Below, in pieces: positions 16,463-20,166 of a stretch of 20,166 nucleotides of DNA. Origin of the DNA: an uncultured Lachnospiraceae bacterium (GTDB taxonomy: Bacteria; Bacillota; Clostridia; Lachnospirales; Lachnospiraceae); the NCBI GenBank assembly GCA_910579395.1, contig CAJTUC010000051.1, positions 1-20,166 of the forward strand, given 5' to 3'. Under the pieces are notes generated by a model, which did no database searches, was not told where the DNA came from, and saw nothing but the letters and a program-made list of their open reading frames with translations. Position numbers and translations under genes: made by a program. Numbering within the stretch: position 1 is the first letter of the stretch; each line of letters begins with the position of its first letter.

Positions 16463-16534
16463 TTATATACGTTAATGATGCAAGAAAAACAAATGTCTGC
16501 TCCGCATCCGTCTGTTTTCCCCTGCCTCTGCTAT

Positions 16535-16543
16535 ATTATACCA
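16535..16543 (-). promoter_or_regulatory. Extended -10 promoter upstream of ssrA
   Basis: On the minus strand TGG-TATAAT at 16543-16535 is a perfect -10 with the TGn extension. The -35 position has no good match, as is common for extended -10 promoters. Transcription from about 16528 would give a leader of about 66 nt, removed by RNase P. A second pair, TTGTTT (16492-16487) and TATATA (16469-16464) with 17-nt spacing, would start inside the acceptor stem and is a poorer candidate. Confidence 0.6.
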
Positions 16544-16570
16544 TATATCGGCTGATTATAGTATCTTTTT

Positions 16571-17035
16571 TTATAAATTTCTTATTTTAAAATCCCGCTC
16601 ATGCTCTCTGCGCTGGTCTTTCTTCGCGATGTCCTGGCGCTTATCATAGAGTTTTTTACCTCTGGCAAGCCCAATCTCCAATTTGGCCCGGCCGTCCTTG
16701 AAATAGACCTGCAGCGGAACGATGGTATAGCCCTGTTCGGATATTTTGCCGTTCAGCTTACGGATTTCTTCTTTGTGCATCAAAAGTTTCTTCGGCCGCA
16801 GCGGGTCTTTGTTAAATATATTTCCTTTTTCATAGGGACTGATATTCATGCCATAGACAAAAGCCTCCCCGTTCTCGATACGGATAAAGCCTTCCTTAAT
16901 GCTGCATTTGCCGAGCCTTAACGATTTTACCTCCGTGCCGTGCAGCGCAAGCCCTGTCTCATACTTTTCCTCTATAAAAAAATCGTGATACGCCTTCTTG
17001 TTATTGGCTACTAACTTCATTGCTTCCTTTGCCAT
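16571..17035 (-). CDS. smpB: SsrA-binding protein SmpB
   Basis: 154-aa tmRNA partner that binds the tRNA-like domain and mimics a codon-anticodon stem in the decoding centre. The sequence runs collinearly with the family: N-terminal NNKKAYHDFFI 11-21, GTEVKSLR 33-40 including the conserved E35, GMNISPYEKGN 62-72, and the basic tail GKKLYDKR 126-133 through REHERDFK, which folds into the mRNA channel. GGAGG lies 6 nt before ATG 17035. M6 is an alternative start with no better SD. It lies between rnr and ssrA, the standard rescue-module order. Confidence 0.98.
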   Translation of the reverse strand: MAKEAMKLVANNKKAYHDFFIEEKYETGLALHGTEVKSLRLGKCSIKEGFIRIENGEAFVYGMNISPYEKGNIFNKDPLRPKKLLMHKEEIRKLNGKISEQGYTIVPLQVYFKDGRAKLEIGLARGKKLYDKRQDIAKKDQRREHERDFKIRNL

Positions 17036-17098
17036 TTAAAACCTCCGTTCTTTCTCTGCATCATGCCGGATTTGAGCCGCAAAACCCGTGGATGGCCA

Positions 17099-19237
17099 TT
17101 ACGTCTCATCTTCTTCAAACGGAATGGAAAAATCGATGCTCCGCGTCATGCGCTCCACACTGTCAACGCAGACTTTCAGAGACTCGCCCAGCCGGTATTT
17201 CATGCCGGTATCCTGTCCCACCATCTCGTAAGTGCTTTCATCATAATAAAAATAATCTCCGGGCAGCTTCGACACATGAATCATGCCTTCCACCGTATTC
17301 GGCAGTTCCACATAAACGCCCCAGCTCGTAATGCCGGAAATGACACCCTCGAAAATCTCGCCGATATGGCTTTCCATATATTCGGCCTTTTTCAGCTTAT
17401 CCGTCTCCCGCTCCGCCTCTTCGGCACGGCGCTCCATCTTGGAAGAACGCTCCGCTACCGCCGGCAGTTTTTCCTGATAATGCTCCAGTCTTTTCTCGGA
17501 CAGACGGCCCCGCAGCTGCTCCTTGATGATACGGTGAATCTGTAAGTCAGGATAACGTCTGATCGGGGAAGTAAAATGGCAATAATACTGGCAGGCAAGG
17601 CCGAAATGCCCGCTGCACTCCACCGTATATTTCGCCTGCTTCATGCTCCGCAGCGTTAACCTGCTGATCAGCATCTCTTCCGGCGTCCCCTCCATCTTAT
17701 CGAGCAGTTTCTGGATTTCCTTCGGATGTATCTCTTCCCGCGATGTCTTGATATAATAGCCGAAATTATGCAGGAATGTCGATAACTTCATGATTTTTTC
17801 CGGGTCCGGATTATCATGGGTACGATAGACAAAGGGAATCTCCAGCCAGAAAAAGTGCTGTGCCACCGTCTCATTGGCGATCAGCATGAAATCCTCAATG
17901 ATCTTCGTCGCCACATTCCGCTCATAAGGCCGGATATCCACCGGATGTCCTTCCGGATCCAACAAAATCTTCGTTTCCGGGAAATCAAAGTCGATGGAAC
18001 CGCGCTTATGCCTTTTCTCCCGTAAAAGCGCCGCCAGTTCCGCCATCTGTTCGAACATGGGGACAAGTGCCTCATATTCCCTGCACTCCTGTTCATCGTG
18101 GTCTTCCAGAATCTTTTTGACGCTCGTATAGGACATTCTCCTGTCCACGCGGATGACGCTCTCGACAATCTGATAATCTGTCACATTGCCTTTGCCGTCT
18201 ATCGTCATCAGACAGCTGAGCGCCAGCCTGTCCACGCCCTGATTCAAGGAGCAGATACCGTTCGACAGCTTATGCGGCAGCATGGGAATGACCCTGTCTA
18301 CGAGATAAACGCTCGTTCCCCGCTCCAATGCCTCCCAGTCCAGCGCGGAATTTTCCTGTACATAATTGGATACGTCCGCGATATGGACGCCGAGATGATA
18401 CAGTTCTCCTTCTTTGGACAGGCTGACCGCATCATCAAGGTCTTTGGCATCCTCTCCGTCTATCGTCACCATCTGCACATCCCGCAGGTCCATGCGTCCT
18501 GCTCTGTCTGCATCCGAAACCGCATCGGGAATCCGCTCCGCCTGATTCATGACCTTTTCACCAAAAGCTTCCGGCAGGTCATAGCCCCGGATAATTGACA
18601 GGATATCGACGCCCGGGTCGTTAATATGGCCGAGGATTTCCACAATCTTCCCTTCCGGCTTGTGCCGTTCATCCCCGTAGCTTGTCAGCTCCACTACTAC
18701 TTTATGCCCGTCTACCGCGCCTTTAGAACGCTCTTTCGGCACAAAAATATCAGTGCCGATTTTACCGTTATCTGGAATAACAAAGCCAAAAGATGCCGAC
18801 TGCTCATAGGTTCCTACAATCTGGCGTGCGCCGTGCTCCAATACCTTGCGGACTGCCGCCTCCTGCCTTTTGCCCCGTTTGCCCGGCAGCAGTTCCACCT
18901 GCACCCTGTCCAGATGAAAAGCATTGTTGACCATCGTCTCCGGAACATATAAATCTTCTTCCCGGCCTTCTATCTCAACAAAGCCAAATCCTTTGGCATT
19001 GCCGATGAAAGTGCCTGTCAAAAGCCGCTCATCCGGCTTGATATATTTGCCTTTCGCCGTGACCTGTACTTTTCCTTCCCGCAAAAGCGCGTCCAGCACT
19101 TTTCGGAACTCTTCTCTATCCTCTTTTGCAACCTGCATGAATGCCGCAAGTTCTTTTTCCTTTAACGGCACATACATTTCGTCTTCCAGAAGCTCACATA
19201 TCAGCTTTTTTCTTTTCTCAAATAATTCCTGACTCAT
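17099..19237 (-). CDS. rnr: Ribonuclease R
   Basis: 712-aa 3'-5' exoribonuclease of the RNB family that degrades structured RNA and non-stop mRNA from tmRNA-rescued ribosomes. An N-terminal winged-helix segment spans about 1-65, and two cold-shock domains about 72-205. The RNB catalytic core has D260, D266, D268 and D269 in IDGEDAKDLDDA, the family metal-binding quartet, and HFTSPIRRYPDL at 554-565. The S1 domain spans about 625-706. The protein ends just after S1 with an acidic EEDET and lacks the long basic tail of many RNase R proteins. An AGGTGA SD precedes the ATG. Confidence 0.97.
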   Translation of the reverse strand: MSQELFEKRKKLICELLEDEMYVPLKEKELAAFMQVAKEDREEFRKVLDALLREGKVQVTAKGKYIKPDERLLTGTFIGNAKGFGFVEIEGREEDLYVPETMVNNAFHLDRVQVELLPGKRGKRQEAAVRKVLEHGARQIVGTYEQSASFGFVIPDNGKIGTDIFVPKERSKGAVDGHKVVVELTSYGDERHKPEGKIVEILGHINDPGVDILSIIRGYDLPEAFGEKVMNQAERIPDAVSDADRAGRMDLRDVQMVTIDGEDAKDLDDAVSLSKEGELYHLGVHIADVSNYVQENSALDWEALERGTSVYLVDRVIPMLPHKLSNGICSLNQGVDRLALSCLMTIDGKGNVTDYQIVESVIRVDRRMSYTSVKKILEDHDEQECREYEALVPMFEQMAELAALLREKRHKRGSIDFDFPETKILLDPEGHPVDIRPYERNVATKIIEDFMLIANETVAQHFFWLEIPFVYRTHDNPDPEKIMKLSTFLHNFGYYIKTSREEIHPKEIQKLLDKMEGTPEEMLISRLTLRSMKQAKYTVECSGHFGLACQYYCHFTSPIRRYPDLQIHRIIKEQLRGRLSEKRLEHYQEKLPAVAERSSKMERRAEEAERETDKLKKAEYMESHIGEIFEGVISGITSWGVYVELPNTVEGMIHVSKLPGDYFYYDESTYEMVGQDTGMKYRLGESLKVCVDSVERMTRSIDFSIPFEEDET

Positions 19238-19260
19238 TCTTCACCTATTCTTTCCATAAA

Positions 19261-19360
19261 TCAGGCAGGAAAGATTTCTTTCCCTGCCCCGCCGGGCGTC
19301 TGCCAGCCTGCTATCCTATTTCCTCTGGACGCCCACGGCACACATGCCGCTTTAGCGGCA
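19261..19360 (-). repeat. Hairpin-rich segment between secG and rnr
   Basis: The 190-nt gap at 19238-19427 contains several inverted repeats in addition to the secG terminator. A 10-bp stem with one bulged base pairs 19264-19273 with 19278-19288. A 7-bp pair, gggcgtc 19294-19300 and gacgccc 19328-19334, is extendable by GCC/GGC past a 2-nt bulge. TGCCGC-TTTA-GCGGCA lies at 19345-19360. The segment is GC-richer than nearby gaps. I see no clear promoter for rnr in it. It may be a structured rnr leader or a dispersed intergenic repeat. Confidence 0.55.
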
Positions 19361-19390
19361 AATTTCCTAACGCAGGCCTGTGCATAATAT

Positions 19391-19419
19391 AAAAAAGCAC
19401 TCTTCTGCAAGAGTGCTTT
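19391..19419 (-). terminator. Intrinsic terminator after secG
   Basis: Positions 19394-19404 and 19409-19419 form a perfect 11-bp stem (AAAGCACTCTT/AAGAGTGCTTT) with a 4-nt loop. On the minus strand it is followed by a run of U residues through 19391. It starts 8 nt past the secG stop codon, so secG is probably largely monocistronic. Confidence 0.9.
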
Positions 19420-19427
19420 CACATCGC

Positions 19428-19667
19428 CTAAAAGACATTCAGGTTCAGAATGACCGCCAACAGCATGAATCCTACGGCAAGGCCCGTCGTGATCTTGACG
19501 AGTTTTCCTTCCATGGAACGCCCTTTATTCTTTCCCCAATATGTTTCCGCAGCACCGCTGACAGCCCCGAGACCCGCGGTTTTTCCCTCCTGCATCAGCA
19601 CCAGTATAACGAGTGCAATACAAATGATAATATATATAACAGTTAATGCAATCCTTAACGCTCCCAT
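19428..19667 (-). CDS. secG: Preprotein translocase subunit SecG
   Basis: 79-aa membrane protein of the SecYEG translocon. Two hydrophobic helices (about 5-25 and 56-76) flank a cytoplasmic loop with the family motif QEGKTAGLG at 26-34 and WGKNKGRS at 44-51. This is the normal size for the family. AAGGAG lies 10 nt before the ATG at 19667. A promoter and a terminator enclose it as a single-gene unit. The secG-rnr-smpB-ssrA order is common in Firmicutes. Confidence 0.96.
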   Translation of the reverse strand: MGALRIALTVIYIIICIALVILVLMQEGKTAGLGAVSGAAETYWGKNKGRSMEGKLVKITTGLAVGFMLLAVILNLNVF

Positions 19668-19704
19668 TCGAAATCTGCTCCTTTCCCTATATCAAGCAGA
19701 GTTT

Positions 19705-19733
19705 AGTGTAACACAGAAATGCGCAGGATGCAA
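19705..19733 (-). promoter_or_regulatory. Promoter of secG
   Basis: On the minus strand TTGCAT (19733-19728) and TACACT (19710-19705) are 17 nt apart, with a TGT extension before the -10. Transcription would start near 19698, about 30 nt before the ATG. This is the best sigma-A-like match in the divergent secG/gntR region. Confidence 0.7.
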
Positions 19734-19906
19734 GGGAAATTTTTGTGTCAGGCTTTTTCCTGCCAGGCTTTTTCTTTTTCGTGCTTCCCTTGATGGTCTA
19801 TTTTATGATGCTTACAGTATTGATTTTCTTTTGAGGGAAGATCAGTTAGGACAATAAAATATTATTTTGACCAATTTTTGCTATTATGAACTTTTCTTAA
19901 ACTATA
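19734..19906. other. Divergent intergenic stretch with short repeats, no gene
   Basis: Between the secG and gntR promoters there is no plausible coding frame with an SD. An 11-bp direct repeat, caggctttttc, occurs at 19749-19759 and 19764-19774. An 8-bp inverted repeat, caagggaa 19731-19738 and ttcccttg 19785-19792, encloses it. The right half is AT-rich. Weak terminator-like or regulatory roles are possible, but nothing specific is supported. Confidence 0.5.
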
Positions 19907-19935
19907 TTGCTTTTTGGAAATCCGCATGTTATACT
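19907..19935 (+). promoter_or_regulatory. Extended -10 promoter of the GntR-family gene
   Basis: TTGCTT at 19907-19912 and TATACT at 19930-19935 are 17 nt apart, with TGT directly before the -10. The predicted start is near 19942, giving a leader of about 40 nt. The -10 lies within the four-hexamer operator-like array. Confidence 0.7.
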
Positions 19936-19956
19936 GTTATACATAACAGCATAACA
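19927..19956 (+). promoter_or_regulatory. Four-hexamer dyad operator over the GntR promoter
   Basis: TGTTAT occurs at 19927-19932 and 19935-19940, then ATAACA at 19943-19948 and 19951-19956. Each copy is exactly 8 bp from the next and all are arranged about one centre at 19941/19942. The array covers the -10 and the predicted start site. GntR-family repressors bind such dyads as dimers, so this is a probable autoregulatory operator with room for two dimers. That role is inferred from position and symmetry. Confidence 0.65.
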
Positions 19957-19981
19957 GTTAATGCACACGGAGGATGCAGGA

Positions 19982-20166
19982 ATGAAACTGATCATTTCAA
20001 ATGTATCTGGCGTCCCCATATACGAGCAGATTAAACAGCAGATCAAGGCGGCCATTTTATCTGGCGAGCTTCAAGCCGAAGAAACTTTGCCCTCTCTTAG
20101 AACACTTGCCAAAGACTTAAAAATCAGCGTCTTAACAGTGACAAAGGCATACACAGAATTAGAACA
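19982..20166 (+). CDS. GntR-family transcriptional regulator, YtrA-like (5' part only)
   Basis: The first 61 codons of a winged helix-turn-helix regulator are present; the rest is beyond the window. The N-terminus reads IPIYEQI-like (VPIYEQIKQQI at 11-21), then ILSGEL, LPSLRTLAKDLKIS and VTKAYTELE. This is the GntR DNA-binding pattern, and the short lead before it fits the YtrA subfamily. GGAGG at 19969-19973 precedes the ATG by 8 nt. YtrA-type regulators usually precede ABC-transporter genes and repress their own operon. That context cannot be seen here. It is the only plus-strand gene in the window. Confidence 0.92.
   Translation, partial: MKLIISNVSGVPIYEQIKQQIKAAILSGELQAEETLPSLRTLAKDLKISVLTVTKAYTELE

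Noticed and set aside
19749..19774. Possible plus-strand terminator built from the caggcttttt repeats
   Set aside because: The stem is only 4 bp and no plus-strand gene ends upstream.

Overview
The window looks like a conserved chromosomal housekeeping region from a Gram-positive member of Clostridia, most likely Lachnospiraceae. This is inferred from gene order, Shine-Dalgarno (SD) strength and protein style, without a database search. All complete protein genes lie on the minus strand, so transcription runs right to left. Only a truncated GntR-type regulator at the right edge is on the plus strand. MurE carries the DNPR motif of meso-diaminopimelate-adding enzymes, which suggests a meso-DAP cell wall.

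Right block (about 13150-19735, minus strand): secG has its own sigma-A-like promoter and a strong terminator. It is followed by rnr (RNase R), smpB, ssrA (tmRNA), recJ and a fruK-type sugar-phosphate kinase, ending in a strong hairpin terminator. The secG-rnr-smpB-ssrA order is the classical ribosome-rescue and RNA-decay neighbourhood. RNase R, SmpB and tmRNA act together on stalled ribosomes and faulty mRNA.

Left block (about 1-13013, minus strand): a good promoter precedes murE, then priA, def, fmt, a membrane zinc peptidase (YugP family), rsmB, rlmN, prpC, prkC and rsgA. The start of one further gene runs off the left edge. Except for the metallopeptidase and murE, this matches the Bacillus priA-def-fmt-rsmB-rlmN-prpC-prkC-rsgA series. 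It combines cell-wall precursor synthesis and replication restart with N-terminal formylation and deformylation, rRNA methylation, a PASTA kinase/phosphatase pair and a ribosome-assembly GTPase. Most gaps are 2-35 nt. The exception is a 434-nt hairpin-rich, repeat-containing gap between the metallopeptidase and rsmB.

Right edge: a 314-nt divergent region separates secG from the GntR/YtrA-like regulator. The regulator's extended -10 promoter is overlapped by four TGTTAT/ATAACA hexamers at exact 8-bp spacing, a likely autoregulatory operator.

I found no phage, IS, CRISPR, defence or biosynthetic cluster. The observations most worth a second look are this operator, a 12-bp hairpin that buries the SD and start codon of the gene after rsgA, the structured 6530-6927 intergenic element, a tmRNA gene without an encoded CCA end, and a 45-residue hyperacidic linker in the PASTA kinase.
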